Shown one piece after another: positions 35,326-44,818 of a DNA stretch of 64,000 nucleotides (its first letter is position 1; each line of letters starts with the position of its first letter). Source of the DNA: Thiocapsa sp. (GTDB lineage: Bacteria > Pseudomonadota > Gammaproteobacteria > Chromatiales > Chromatiaceae); NCBI RefSeq assembly GCF_018399035.1, contig NZ_CP073760.1, forward strand, positions 5,394,501 to 5,458,500. The letters run 5' to 3'. A program made the translations under genes and the position numbers. The notes under the pieces are model-generated. The model ran no database searches. It saw only the letters and a program-made list of their open reading frames with translations, and was not told the DNA's origin.

Positions 35326-35667
35326 TTACACGCTTGCCTGGGGCCTGGCACTCGGCGAGGTCGAGCAACTGATCGAGGCCCTGCTTGCGGCCGACGTTGC
35401 CGCTGTAGAGCGCGGTGAAGGGACCGGGGCGCTGCCGGCGCGCTCGGGCCAGTCGTAGGGGGAGAGCACGAGGATCTTGGTCTCGGCGAGGTCGGGTTGG
35501 GTGTCGGGGGCCGGGCCGGACGCGTTGGGGATCGGTGCATTCAGGGGTGAGGCCGGGGTTGCCGGGGCAGGCGTTTCGGGGGTCGCTGCCGGGGGGGCCG
35601 GGTGATGCGGCGCCGATGAACGGGAGGCCGTTGCCGAGTGACGTGAGGTGGTCGTCAGACGGTCCAT
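35326..35667 (-). pseudogene. WcaI-like GT4, large internal deletion (second copy)
   Basis: It carries the same fusion as 33687-34039, with a few changes in the Pro/Ala leader. It ends against the start of Rpn unit 4. No donor-site domain remains. The 35668-35971 gap holds the common leader and one palindromic repeat pair (about 35785-35830). Confidence 0.72.
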
Positions 35668-35971
35668 GTGGTGGCTCGGGTCGATCGGGCGGGATGGTTT
35701 GTCGCGGGGGGATTTTAGCAGGTTCGGGGGTTGGGGGGTGTGTTGGGTATCGGTTTTGGGGGTCCGGCTAAAGTGGCACGGCGCGCGCAGCGCCGGGGCA
35801 TAAGTGACACCTCGGGAGCGGTGTCACGAGCGCTAGGCCGAAACTCCGGGGAAGGACGCCATGAGTCGGGCGCGTTTGTGACGATTTCGCATGCGGGGCT
35901 CCAATGCCTCGGCAGGCTGGTTCGGCTGGCAGGCGAAGAAGGCGTTGGATGCCGCGCGCAACCGGCGGAAG

Positions 35972-36463
35972 TCAGCGATGATTGTGGCGCGTTTCCGTGG
36001 AGACCGGATAGAAGTCGTCGTTCAGCATCTGCTCGGCCGTGTAGGGGCAGTGTGCCGGAAAGGTCTCGGGCGGCAAGCGCGTCTCTTTGCTGGCGAGGTC
36101 GACGGCATCCGGGTGGGCGGACAGGATGGTCTGGGCGAGGACGGACTTGAGCCCCGGCGATTGGCGCAGCAACACGGCAAGCTGTTTGCGTTGCTCGACG
36201 ATGGTGGCACGCCAGCTTCGGCCATCGAATTCGCGCCACTGCTCGGAGAGGAGTGGGTATTGGTACTCCCATTTGAGTAAATGCGCGATCAGGATCAGGA
36301 GTCGGCTTTCCAGCTCGCGTCGCTCGCTCTTGCTCATATCGCCCAGTTCTTCCAGCAGATGCTCGATGTCCATGTCATTGAAGCGACGGTCGCGCAAGAG
36401 CTCGACGTGACGCTTGGCCCAAGCGGCGTAGTCGGTGCGATAGAGGGCGGGGAGGTCGGTCAT
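35972..36463 (-). CDS. DUF29 family protein
   Basis: 163 residues, DUF29: ALYRTDYAAWAKRHVELLRD, then EELGDMSKSERRELESRLLI. It is nearly the same as 28657-29166 in the first 110 residues, with more variation at the C-terminus. Function is unknown. It occupies the slot that TA cassettes fill in the other array units. Confidence 0.85.
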   Translation of the reverse strand: MTDLPALYRTDYAAWAKRHVELLRDRRFNDMDIEHLLEELGDMSKSERRELESRLLILIAHLLKWEYQYPLLSEQWREFDGRSWRATIVEQRKQLAVLLRQSPGLKSVLAQTILSAHPDAVDLASKETRLPPETFPAHCPYTAEQMLNDDFYPVSTETRHNHR

Positions 36464-36512
36464 GGGTGGATGATCGGTTTCATGGGGTTTGCGAGGGCAG
36501 GGTGACGGTTAA

Positions 36513-36615
36513 GGTGATTTCCGGGAAAGCATCGACCAACATGTAGGGGCGACTTTAGTCGCCCGGTAAGCATTGGAAACACGCACGGCCGGGATGATCA
36601 TTCCCGGAAATCGCC
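36513..36615. mobile_element. TTAA-flanked MITE, copy 1
   Basis: 103 bp with terminal inverted repeats GGTGATTTCCGGGAA / TTCCCGGAAATCGCC and a central CGACTTTAGTCG hairpin. It is flanked by TTAA on the left and by CTAA on the right (if the same 4-bp site is assumed). Other copies are at 38056, 45055, 46809 and 46955. Confidence 0.75.
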
Positions 36616-36700
36616 TAAGTCGGGAGTGGAGAGAAAGGTCTTGAAAAGCAACATCCCAAATCGGGCGTACGGGAGTACGCCGCGTCCTGATGCGACCGGA

Positions 36701-37024
36701 TCAATGCAACACCTCGTCCAGACTCTGTGCTTCCAGAATCCGATCCGACCATTCCAGAAGCGTCTCGGAATCGGCTGCGGTAATTCGGTGTCGGACCGTC
36801 TCGCTCGGTGGACCGAACTTGCGCTCGATCAGGCGCAGGAGAATTTTGGCTTCGCCTCGCTGCTCCCCTCGCTGCTCCCCTCGCTGCTCGCCTTGGGCAA
36901 TGTACCTGTCGATGAAGGTTTCCATCAGGGGCTCTCCGGAGAGGGTTTGTTCGAGGAGGCGACGGACCTGTGTCTCGTCGAGTCGCCCGGTGCCTTGGAC
37001 ATAGTAGCGCAGGAGGGATTCCAA
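36701..37024 (-). pseudogene. Rpn nuclease C-terminal part (array unit 5)
   Basis: From ESLLRYYVQGTGRLDETQV to SLDEVLH, 107 residues in one frame, with three QRGE units. The nuclease domain and N-terminal part are gone. It starts next to the common GT4 leader (37040-37110). It might be expressed from an internal start but cannot cut DNA. Confidence 0.78.
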
Positions 37025-37327
37025 AAGGGTGACGTAGACTGTCGATCGGGGGGCTTATCGCGGAGGGTTCTTAGCAGGTATGGGGGCTGGGGTGTGGTGG
37101 GTGTTGGTTTTTTGGGGGGGCCGCTGTGTGGGGGGACGGGCGACTGAAGTCGCCCCTACGGTCGCCCCTACGGTCGCCCCTGCGGTCGGGACTGCGGCTT
37201 GGCTGGGAGGGTTGGTCCGCCGTCGCGGTACTTGGCGCGGAGCGCCAGAGGCATGCGTGACACCGCGGAGCGGGTGTCACGAGACCTTGGGGAAGGTGTC
37301 ACGAGACGTTGAAGATGCTGCTCAACT

Positions 37328-37720
37328 TCAGAGCGCGCTGGCGACATCGGTCTTGGAGAAGTCTTCGCCCTTGAACAAGAGCGCCTCTTGCCTGTGCTTG
37401 GCGAGAGCATGGGAAAAACAATCGCCAAAATTCAACCCGGCTGGATGACGACCCTTGCCGTATCGCAGCCAAGACTGATACGCCGTGCGCGCCAATTCGG
37501 CATCCACGGGCAGGATATCGATCGCAGCCAGCGCAAGCAGCTCCTCGAGGCCGCTGCGACCCGCCTCGCCACGACGCGCGGTCATGACGAGCATGGTTTC
37601 GAGCCGCGTTGGCGCCGACATGACAGGTGCTGAATCCGTCTCCACCAGACAGCGAGCGTGGTGTTCAGCTTCCGGCTCATCGAGCAGGATGCAAACGAGC
37701 GACGAGGTATCGACGACCAT
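37328..37720 (-). CDS. vapC: VapC PIN-domain toxin
   Basis: 130 residues: MVVDTSSLVCILLDEPEAEH (first Asp), MSAPTRLETMLVM (Glu), GLNFGDCFSHALAK (third acidic) and LLFKGEDFSKTDV (last Asp pair) give the complete PIN active site. It would cleave RNA. It is intact, unlike the other toxins of the array, with a matching antitoxin upstream. The 37025-37327 gap holds a GT4 leader and a palindromic repeat. Confidence 0.9.
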   Translation of the reverse strand: MVVDTSSLVCILLDEPEAEHHARCLVETDSAPVMSAPTRLETMLVMTARRGEAGRSGLEELLALAAIDILPVDAELARTAYQSWLRYGKGRHPAGLNFGDCFSHALAKHRQEALLFKGEDFSKTDVASAL

Positions 37721-37731
37721 GCGCGCGTCCT

Positions 37732-37995
37732 TTAGGTTGGCAGGCCGTTCAGGTCGTAGCCGATGATCTGGTCCGCGTCACGTGGATCGAGCTCCGGGGA
37801 GGTGGCGCAGCGTCGACTCACGGCCATGATTTCAGCGAGCCGTCGGCTTGTGTCGCGAGGTTCCGGTTGTCTGGCTTCATCGTCGTCCGCCAGGATGATC
37901 ACCTTGACGGGACAGCCTTCCCGCCAATGCCGATAAGACGTCGGCAAGCGGATGACGCCGTCCTTCAAATGGGCATCGAATTCGATGGCTTGCAT
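37732..37995 (-). CDS. vapB: VapB-type antitoxin
   Basis: 87 residues from ATG 37995 (the open frame extends to 38055). MQAIEFDAHLKDGVIRLPTS is the beta-rich dimerisation start of DUF2281/VapB proteins, and YDLNGLPT ends the protein just before vapC. It should neutralise the VapC by its C-terminal arm. Eleven bases separate it from vapC. Confidence 0.78.
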   Translation of the reverse strand: MQAIEFDAHLKDGVIRLPTSYRHWREGCPVKVIILADDDEARQPEPRDTSRRLAEIMAVSRRCATSPELDPRDADQIIGYDLNGLPT

Positions 37996-38055
37996 GGTCA
38001 AATCCTGCTTGATGCGACATCCGGCGGTTATGGCAGGGTGATCAAGACATTTCAA

Positions 38056-38158
38056 GGCGATTTCCGGGAATGATCATCCCGGCCGTGCGTGTTTCCAATG
38101 CTTACCGGGCGACTAAAGTCGCCCCTACATGTTGGTCTATGCTTTCCCGGAAATCACC
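38056..38158. mobile_element. TTAA-type MITE, copy 2
   Basis: GGCGATTTCCGGGAATGATC to CCCGGAAATCACC, 103 bp, opposite orientation to copy 1. Flanks are TTCAA and CAAGG, so the TTAA site is not clear here. It directly abuts the truncated end of Rpn unit 6. Confidence 0.65.
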
Positions 38159-38163
38159 CAAGG

Positions 38164-38624
38164 TTGGCTTCGCCACGCTGCTCCCCTCGCTGCTCGCCTT
38201 GGGCAATGTATTTGTCGATGAAGGTTTCCATCAGGGGCTCTCCCGAGAGGGTTTGTTCGAGGAGGCGACGGACCTGTGTCTCATCGAGTCGCCCGGTACC
38301 TTGGACATAGTAGCGCAGGAGGGATTCCAAGATGTCGAGCGCGGTGGGGTCGCGGCTGACCTTGGCAACCAGCTCGAGCAACTAATGGTCGGACTGGCTC
38401 TTGTGCTCGCAGAGCAGATAAACCGAGAGCCGGGTGTCGCGATAGGGAATCCGGTAGATCAGATCGGAGTAGACCTTGCGCAGCGCCTCGGTGACGAAGG
38501 TATCCGTTGTGAGCTTCAGTCGCTCCAGGTCGATCGCTTCGCACAAGGCTTGGGGCAGGACGTGGCGCAGGACATCGCGCGCGATGGCGGGGGGCGCGAA
38601 GTTCTCGCGGCGGTCGTTGTCCAC
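38164..38624 (-). pseudogene. Rpn nuclease, internal deletion (array unit 6)
   Basis: The N-terminal part to LSVYLLCEHKSQSDH keeps the E-x-K motif, then a frame break joins it to LELVAKVSRDPTALDILESL; the end is cut in the QRGE repeat (38154-38170) by the neighbouring MITE. Residues 115-205 and the tail are missing. The first codons are also replaced (MDNDRRENFAPPA). Confidence 0.78.
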
Positions 38625-38790
38625 GCGATTCAGGGTCTGTCGCTTCAGCTAGGTGATGAGGCTGGCGAGGAGGGTTTCTGGTCTGGGTTGTGTGCGGATC
38701 GGGCGAGGGGTTAGCGCTGTGTAGAGGTCAGGCGATCGACTGAGGTCGCCGCGGCTTGGCTTGGCGGTTGGCCTAGTGTCGCGGTACTTG
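38625..38790 (-). pseudogene. WcaI-like GT4 central fragment
   Basis: Bases 38625-38790 match 31986-32160 of the first GT4 pseudogene (GGTCCACGCGATTCAGGGTC, AGGAGGGTTTCTGGTCTGGG). Only this central part, including the repeat-derived segment, is left. Confidence 0.6.
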
Positions 38791-39150
38791 GCGCGGAGCG
38801 CCAGTGGCATGCGTGACACCGCGGAGCGGGTGTCACGAGTTTTTGAAGGTTTGAGTGGTCGGTCTAATGAACGACGCCCAGGGGTGTTCGTCAGTCCGGC
38901 CATCGTGGCACGTCGCGCAGAGCGCTACGGGGCGTGCGTGACATCGCGGAGCGAATGTCACGAGTTCTGGAAGGCTAGGGCTTGTCCCGCGTTCCTCGCG
39001 GCGGCTCGGTGCGGATGCTCGAAGGTGGGCTGCGGCATTGGCGTGTTCGGCATCGGGCCGCGCCCCGATGTTGCCTCGTCCATTGTTGAGGGCAAAACGG
39101 CCCGCGGAGCGGAGCGCCGGGGGATGCGTGACACCGCCGCCGGAGCGGAG
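38785..39150. repeat. GTGACACCGC palindromic repeats, three copies
   Basis: Copies at about 38790-38840, 38905-38960 and 39100-39140, all in the GGCGCGGAGCGCC-then-GTGACACCGC orientation. The stretch 38790-39239 has no gene I can support. Confidence 0.75.
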
Positions 39151-40150
39151 TCAAGAGCGCGCCTGGTTACGCGCGTTGGTGGCTTGCTTGAGAGTGGCCG
39201 GTGATGTCCGACAAGCCAGCTTGTCATGCGGGCGCGAGATCAATAGGCATTGCGTCCCACGAATCCGCCGATAGCGGTCATCAAGAGGATCTGGAGGTCG
39301 AGCCGAAGCGACCAGTGTTGGATGTACCAGAGGTCATGCTCGACGCGTTTGGTGATCTTCTCGAGGGTATCGGTCTCGCCGCGCCATCCGTTGACCTGAG
39401 CCCAGCCGGTAATGCCGGGGCGGACCTTGTGGCGGAGCATGTAGCCCTGGACCTTGCCGCGGTAGTGCTCGTTCATGGCAATCGGGTGCGGTCTGGGGCC
39501 GATCAGGGACATTTCGCCCTTGAGCACATTGATCAACTGCGGCAGCTCGTCGATCGATGTGCACCGCAGCAGAGCGCCGATCGGGGTGACGCGCGGGTCC
39601 TGTCGTGTGGCCTGGACGAAGCGGTCGCCGTCGTCGCAGACCGTCATGGTGCGGAACTTCCAGACCAGGATCTCTCGACCATCGACGCCGTAGCGGCGTT
39701 GCTTGAAGATCACCGGGCCGGGGGAACTGAGCTTGATCGCGGCGGCGACAAGGGCCATCGGGATGGCGAGTACGGCCAGAAGGATGCCGGACAGCACCAG
39801 ATCCATGAAGCGTTTCATCCAGCCGTCGACACCCCAGAAGGGTGTTTCGTAGACGCTGACGATGGGAATCCCTGCGAGGTTGGACCAGCGACCGTGCATG
39901 AGACTGGTCGTGTAGACGTCGGGGATGAGATAGACGGAGGCGGTGGTATCGGCAAGGCGCTCGAGCAGCTCGTTGACCGCGGATCGACCCGAGTGCGGCA
40001 AGGCGACATAGATGATGTCGATCTCGCCGCGTCGCACGCGTGCCTCGATCTGCTGGATGCATCGCTCGGTGGCTTGCGAGATGCGATCGTCCGTACTGGG
40101 GTCGGCAGGCGGGTTAAGGTCGGGGTGACCGACCAGGTTGAGCCCTAGCC

Positions 40151-42090
40151 TAGGGAGTTCAATCTGACCCGATAAGGCACGAAATAGCTCATGCCGGTCT
40201 CGTGTCGCGGGGTGCGGGCGGTGATGCGCCGGCTGTCCTGCCGCCGGCCGCCATCGACAGCCCTGTCGCCTCCAGGCACACTTCGCGGCACCGGGATCCC
40301 CCAGCCGAATCCGAGCCGACGCCGACCGATGGACACCTTCAAAACCCCCGTGGCCCGATTGGCCCGACTGTTCCGGGCATCGCGCGATGCGTGGCGGGCC
40401 AAAGCCCTGGACAAGCAACAGCGCCTGCGCGCGGCTCGGGTCAAGATCCGGGATCTGGAAGCGAGCCGTGCCTATTGGAAAACCGGGCGCTGGCGGCGCA
40501 AGGCGGTGGCCCGCCTGCGGCGTCGGAGGCGACACCGGTCGGCGCGGCGCAGGAGCCTGACGCTGCGGCTCGGCAGCAGCTGCGCTTGCCCCCGCCCGGT
40601 CACCGGCATTCGCTCCTGGTCATTCAACTGACGCTGCAGATGTTTCTGGGTGCCGGACTCGGCAGCCGCGGGGTGCCCCGCGTACTGAGTCTGCTCGCGC
40701 CCTGGATGCCGGTGAGCCTGCCGGCGCATACGACGGTCCTCAACTGGGTTTATCGCTGCGGATTGGCGATCCTCCTGCAGCCTCCGCAGCGGCGCGAGGA
40801 CTGGATTTACATCGCCGATCATACGCTTGAACTGGGCACATCGAAGTGTCTCGTGATTCTGGGCATCCCCGCCGCCCGGCTGCTCGAGACCGGCTACAGC
40901 CCGTCGCACCGGGCCATGCAGGTGCTCGCCGTGAAGGTGACGACGCACAGCACCGGGGAGTGGGTCGCCACGGTGCTGCGCGAGGTCGCCGAGCGCACCG
41001 GTGTGCCGGTGCAGATCGTCGCCGATCACGGCAGCGACCTGCACAAGGGGATCACGCTGTTTCGCCGGGAACAGACGACAGACTGTGTGGAAACCTATGA
41101 TATTTCGCACCGCATCGCCACCCTGCTCAAGGCCGAATTGCAGCCCGACGCGCGCTGGCAGACCTTTCTGGCGCACTGCAAGCGGACCCTGGCGTCCTTT
41201 CAGCAAACCGACCTGGCCTTTCTGTTGCCGCCGCGTCAGCGCACCAAGGCGCGCTTCATGCACGTCGACACCCATGTCGAGTGGGCGCAAAACCTGCTCG
41301 CCTACCAGGAGCGGGGAGATTTCAGTGCCGTTCGGCCCACCTGCGTTCTGACGGTCGCCGCCCGGGACCACCTGCGCGACCGTTTGGGCGTCGCCCGCGT
41401 GCGTCCCCTGCACGTGCTGCTGGGCCATCGGCATCCCGACAAGGCAGCCTTCTGCGAGGCCATTCAGGCGGCGTCCGACCTGCAGCTCACGGATCTGGAC
41501 GACGCCTTTTGGGATCTCGCCGACACCGGCCGCGCCCGCTTCCTGGAGGGCTTCGCTTGGGCGAGTGCCTATCGCGAAGATCTGGCGATCTATGCGCAGA
41601 TGATGGAACAGTCCAAGGCCATCCAGAGCGTTCTCAAGTCCGAGGGACTGCACGCCGGCGTCTGCGCATCGCTTCAATCCACACTCGCTCCGCGCACCGC
41701 GCTCGCTCCGCGAGCCGCCCGCTTTACCGACCGGGTCTTGGAACAGGTCGAGGTACAAGCCGCCAAGATCCCGCCCGGCGCAACCTGGCTGGCGTCCTCC
41801 GACATCATCGAATCGGTGTTCGGGAAATACAAAACCTTCACCGCACGCGGCCCCCTCAAGGAGATCGGCCGGCTGGTGTTGGCGATTCCCGCCTTCCTCA
41901 CCGATCTGACGGGCCCGCTCATTCACGAGGCGATGACCTCGGTGCGTACCCTGGATGTCGAGCACTGGGTCAAAGCGCATCTCGGCGACTCCATGCTGGC
42001 CCGGCGACGACAGGCGTTCAAGGCGCCGAAGCTCGACATGAAAACGGCATGAAGGTTTTGATGGGAAAGACCGGGGGATTGAACATCCTA
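40151..42090 (+). mobile_element. 1.94-kb insertion sequence in wcaJ
   Basis: Imperfect inverted ends TAGGGAGTTCAATCTGACCC and TAGGATGTTCAATCCCCCGG; 9-bp direct repeats GCCCTAGCC at 40142-40150 and 42091-42099. Excision of the IS plus one repeat restores the wcaJ frame (PWLGLNLVGHPDL). It contains one transposase gene. The family is not assigned. Confidence 0.88.
40329..42052 (+). CDS. DDE transposase (with frameshift in the linker)
   Basis: The N-terminal part from ATG 40329 is a coiled coil (FRASRDAWRAKALDKQQRLR, RVKIRDLEASRAYWK). The main domain continues in the -1 frame from about 40480: PAHTTVLNWVYRCG, DWIYIADHTLELGTSKCLVI (first Asp), VQIVADHGSDLHKG (second Asp), SSDIIESVFGKYK (Glu). 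Without a frameshift the two parts are separate. GGAAAAC at the joint might allow ribosomal slippage, but this is a guess. The family resembles transposases of other purple sulfur bacteria; no IS family name is claimed. Confidence 0.75.
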
Positions 42091-42619
42091 GCCCTAGCCA
42101 GGGTGATTGCTCGATGGTCCGGGCGAGTTGTTCACCGGATTCGTCGTTGCCCCAAACCAAGGCGTTGCGTTGAAGGTGCTTTTGGCTGATCGCGTACTGA
42201 AAGATGCGCCGTGCGAGGATGCGCCAACCGCTTAAGAGTACGGGCGTTGCGAGGACCCATGCGCCGGTCGCCACGCGTGAGAAGCTGCTGGTGTCCTTGA
42301 ACATGTAAGCCAGCAGCAGCAGAACGAGCAGGGTCTGCATCCACACGAAGAGGATCTGAAAAAACTGCCGAGTCGCTGTCTCGCCTCGCCATGGCCGATA
42401 GATGCCCGCGATCTCGCCGATCATAACGAAAAGGATCACGGCGGCAAGCACGGCATTGGTGTATCTGATGTTCCATTCGTGGACGTCGTAAACTGCGATT
42501 GCAACCGCGAGCACGGACAGGATCACAAGGGCATCGAAAACCTTGGACAGAAAGACCAGCGTGCGGTCGGAGCGCGGTACCCCGTGCTCGCGGAAGATAT
42601 CCGATTGACCGTGAATCAA

Positions 42620-42639
42620 CGTGTATCCTCCATGGAGAA
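42620..42639 (-). promoter_or_regulatory. Ribosome-binding site deciding the TTG start of wcaJ
   Basis: On the minus strand CATGGAGGATACACG precedes TTG at 42619. GGAGG (42627-42631) is at the right distance, and no ATG in the frame is better placed. Confidence 0.6.
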
Positions 42640-44169
42640 TTAACGGGCATCCTGAAAGGGGTTCGGGATCTGATCGGGCTGCGGTGCAACGCCCTGTGCG
42701 CGCATGGGTGTCGGCGGCTCGAGGTCCGGAGTGCGGCGGCGGGAGCGGCGCTCGGTCGTGGTTTCGAGCCGCTCGGGAGGCATAAAGAAGATGCCGGCCA
42801 GGAAGGCGAGCACGGCCTGGTTCGCCGGGATGGCGAGGTTGTAGTCGACCAGCTCGTGGAGGGCCAGGACCAACAGGCCGACGCCCGCTCCGGCTTGCAG
42901 GAAGCGGGAGCGCGACCAGTGGCCGCGCACATAGACGCGTGTCCATTGATGGGCGTAAAAGGCAAGCGCGACGAGGATGATGACCGCAGCGATGAGACCC
43001 GCGTCCGAGATCCACTCCAGGTAGTCGTTGTGGGCGTGGTTGGCGAGCAGTCCGCCGAACTGGATCGGCTGGACAGGCAAGAAGGCGCTCGGGAAGGTCC
43101 CCGGGCCGCTGCCGACAGGTAAGAGCTCGCCGAGACGTAAGAGCGTTGCGGAGAAAAGGTCCACGCGCGCGTCCTCGACGACCCCCGTCACCGTGAAGCG
43201 ATCGAGCACCGGGGCTAGTCCGATGGCGACGCCGAATCCCAGCGTGACGGCGACGACGGTACCGGTGATGCCGAAGGTATTGCTTCCGCCGATGCGACGC
43301 GCGAACAGCAGTGTGGTGAGGATCAGGCCCAGCATGCCCATGGCGATGCCCATCCGGGAGCGGGTGAAGACCAGCCCCACGAGGATGAGCAGGGCGACGG
43401 CACCGTACAGGATGGCGGCGTTGCCGTGCGTCGAGCCGAGGAAGCGTGCGCGCCGGCGCCATGTGCCTGAACGCGGTCCGCCGGTCGAGTCCTCGTGGCC
43501 CAGGTTGTAGTAGAGCATCGCCAGCGCGAGTGGCAGCATCATCGCCAGCAGTCCGGCGAGGTGGTTGCGATTGGCGTAGGTGCCGGTGGCGGAGTCCGGA
43601 TGTCCGCCGGGGACGGCCATCAGCATCGCGCCGCTTTGGACGGTTCCGAATTGGATCAGACCCAGGATGGCTTGGACCAGGGCGACACCGAGCAGGACCT
43701 TCACCAGCAGCAACAGGCCGCGGCTGTCCAGCGAGCGCGTGCCGACGAAGACGGCGAGGGGGATGAGCAGGCTCAGGCCGGCGGCGACCGTGAGGTCCGG
43801 GTGGATCGACAGGGGTTTCCACGCGGAGGACGTGTCGAGCGAGAGAAGTGCCTCGCCCGCGACGTAGAGATCGCGACCCGGCAGGCCGTTGACGAACGCG
43901 CCGGGCAGCGGGATGAGATAGAGGATCGGGACGAGGCCGAGGAGCACGAGGATGCCGAACTCGACGCGGGACAGGGGAACCGCCCGGGGTGTCCAGAGGG
44001 TCACGACCAGGATGACGATCCCGAGCCATTGCAGCATCAGCGAGGCCAGCGGGGTGTTGCCGGCCCGAAAGACCGGTGCGAGGACCAGCGTTACGATCAG
44101 TAAGCCGATGATCGCCTTGTAAAATGGGTGGCTGGAGCTGGCCGGGTTTGCGTACTGCATCTGTCTCAA
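42640..44169 (-). CDS. O-antigen ligase/polymerase-like membrane protein
   Basis: 509 residues with about 12 membrane helices. The periplasmic loop has GGHPDSATGTYANRNHLAGL and LLANHAHNDYLEWISDAGLI, the two conserved regions of the Wzy_C/WaaL family (NRN-H and H-x-HND-YLE). It could polymerise or ligate the EPS repeat unit. Start at 44169; it ends 20 bases before the TTG of wcaJ, so both are in one operon. Confidence 0.88.
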   Translation of the reverse strand: MRQMQYANPASSSHPFYKAIIGLLIVTLVLAPVFRAGNTPLASLMLQWLGIVILVVTLWTPRAVPLSRVEFGILVLLGLVPILYLIPLPGAFVNGLPGRDLYVAGEALLSLDTSSAWKPLSIHPDLTVAAGLSLLIPLAVFVGTRSLDSRGLLLLVKVLLGVALVQAILGLIQFGTVQSGAMLMAVPGGHPDSATGTYANRNHLAGLLAMMLPLALAMLYYNLGHEDSTGGPRSGTWRRRARFLGSTHGNAAILYGAVALLILVGLVFTRSRMGIAMGMLGLILTTLLFARRIGGSNTFGITGTVVAVTLGFGVAIGLAPVLDRFTVTGVVEDARVDLFSATLLRLGELLPVGSGPGTFPSAFLPVQPIQFGGLLANHAHNDYLEWISDAGLIAAVIILVALAFYAHQWTRVYVRGHWSRSRFLQAGAGVGLLVLALHELVDYNLAIPANQAVLAFLAGIFFMPPERLETTTERRSRRRTPDLEPPTPMRAQGVAPQPDQIPNPFQDAR

Positions 44170-44384
44170 TCCGTTGATCGCGTCTCGTTAGGTTAGAACT
44201 CTAACATCCTAATGGGGCGATTAGTAAAGGGGCGAGGGATGGAATGGGAGCGTTCTCGGACGAGATGTGGGTGGCGGGCGTGGGTTGGCATCCTTCGTTT
44301 TCGCGGAGAGCCTTTCGCTGCATGGGTGATGGCGGGGGCCATGGGGCCTCGCGGAGTGGTGAAATGAGCTGACGCGTTTGAGCC

Positions 44385-44640
44385 GTGGCGCGGAGCGCCT
44401 TCGGCATGCGTGACACCGCAGAGCGATGTCACGAGAAGTGCAGGAAGCAGTCTCGCGAGAAAACCCCTACAGTTGACAACTGCTCCAGACGCCCTACACG
44501 CGACACCGTTCCGAACGCCCTACACGCGACACCGCTCCAGTCGCCCTACACGGCTACCCGCTACTCGTGACACCACTCGTGACACCGCTCCGCGGTGTCA
44601 CGCATCCCCCCGGCGCTCCGCGCCACGATCGGGGCTACCG
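44385..44640. repeat. Palindromic repeats and derived tandem units
   Basis: An inverted copy (44393-44432), three 29-base units built on CGCCCTACACGCGACACCG (about 44480-44565) and a full element (44573-44633). No gene is supported in 44170-44643. Confidence 0.7.
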
Positions 44641-44643
44641 GCA

Positions 44644-44689
44644 CCTAAACCCTAAACCCTAAACCCTAAACCCTAAACCCTAAACCCTA
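44644..44689. repeat. CCCTAAA heptanucleotide tandem repeat
   Basis: Six and a half copies of CCTAAAC/CCCTAAA in a row. It is the same heptamer as the plant-type telomere repeat, but here it lies inside a bacterial intergenic repeat cluster next to GTGACACC elements. Confidence 0.9.
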
Positions 44690-44818
44690 CTCGTGACACC
44701 GCTCCGCGGTGTCACGCATCCCCCGGCGCTCCGCGCCACGATGCGTTTACGAGGAGCTGGGCTAGCTGGTAAATTACACGAACCGTTAATCGGAGAGCAC
44801 AGAAGCAGGAGGCATTTG

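Larger units (their letters stand above)
39240..42619 (-). pseudogene. wcaJ: WcaJ-like undecaprenyl-phosphate sugar transferase, split by an IS
   Basis: The coding parts are 42091-42619 (N-terminal) and 39240-40141 (C-terminal), with an IS between. Joined, they give 476 residues: four membrane helices (ALVILSVLAVAIAVYDVHEW and others), a CoA-binding-like middle, then FKQRRYGVDGREILVWKFRT, ELPQLINVLKGEMSLIGPRP and VRPGITGWAQVNG, the bacterial sugar-transferase core. It would load the first sugar phosphate on the lipid carrier. The start is TTG 42619 with GGAGG seven bases upstream. As it stands the gene is disrupted. Confidence 0.88.

Noticed and set aside
39334..40062. 242-codon open frame overlapping wcaJ on the same strand
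   Set aside because: Out-of-frame shadow rich in Arg/His; the other frame has the sugar-transferase motifs.
40472..44029. 1185-codon open frame on the minus strand
   Set aside because: It is a chance join of the antisense of the IS transposase, the N-terminal part of wcaJ and the wrong frame of the ligase gene; only the wcaJ part is coding.
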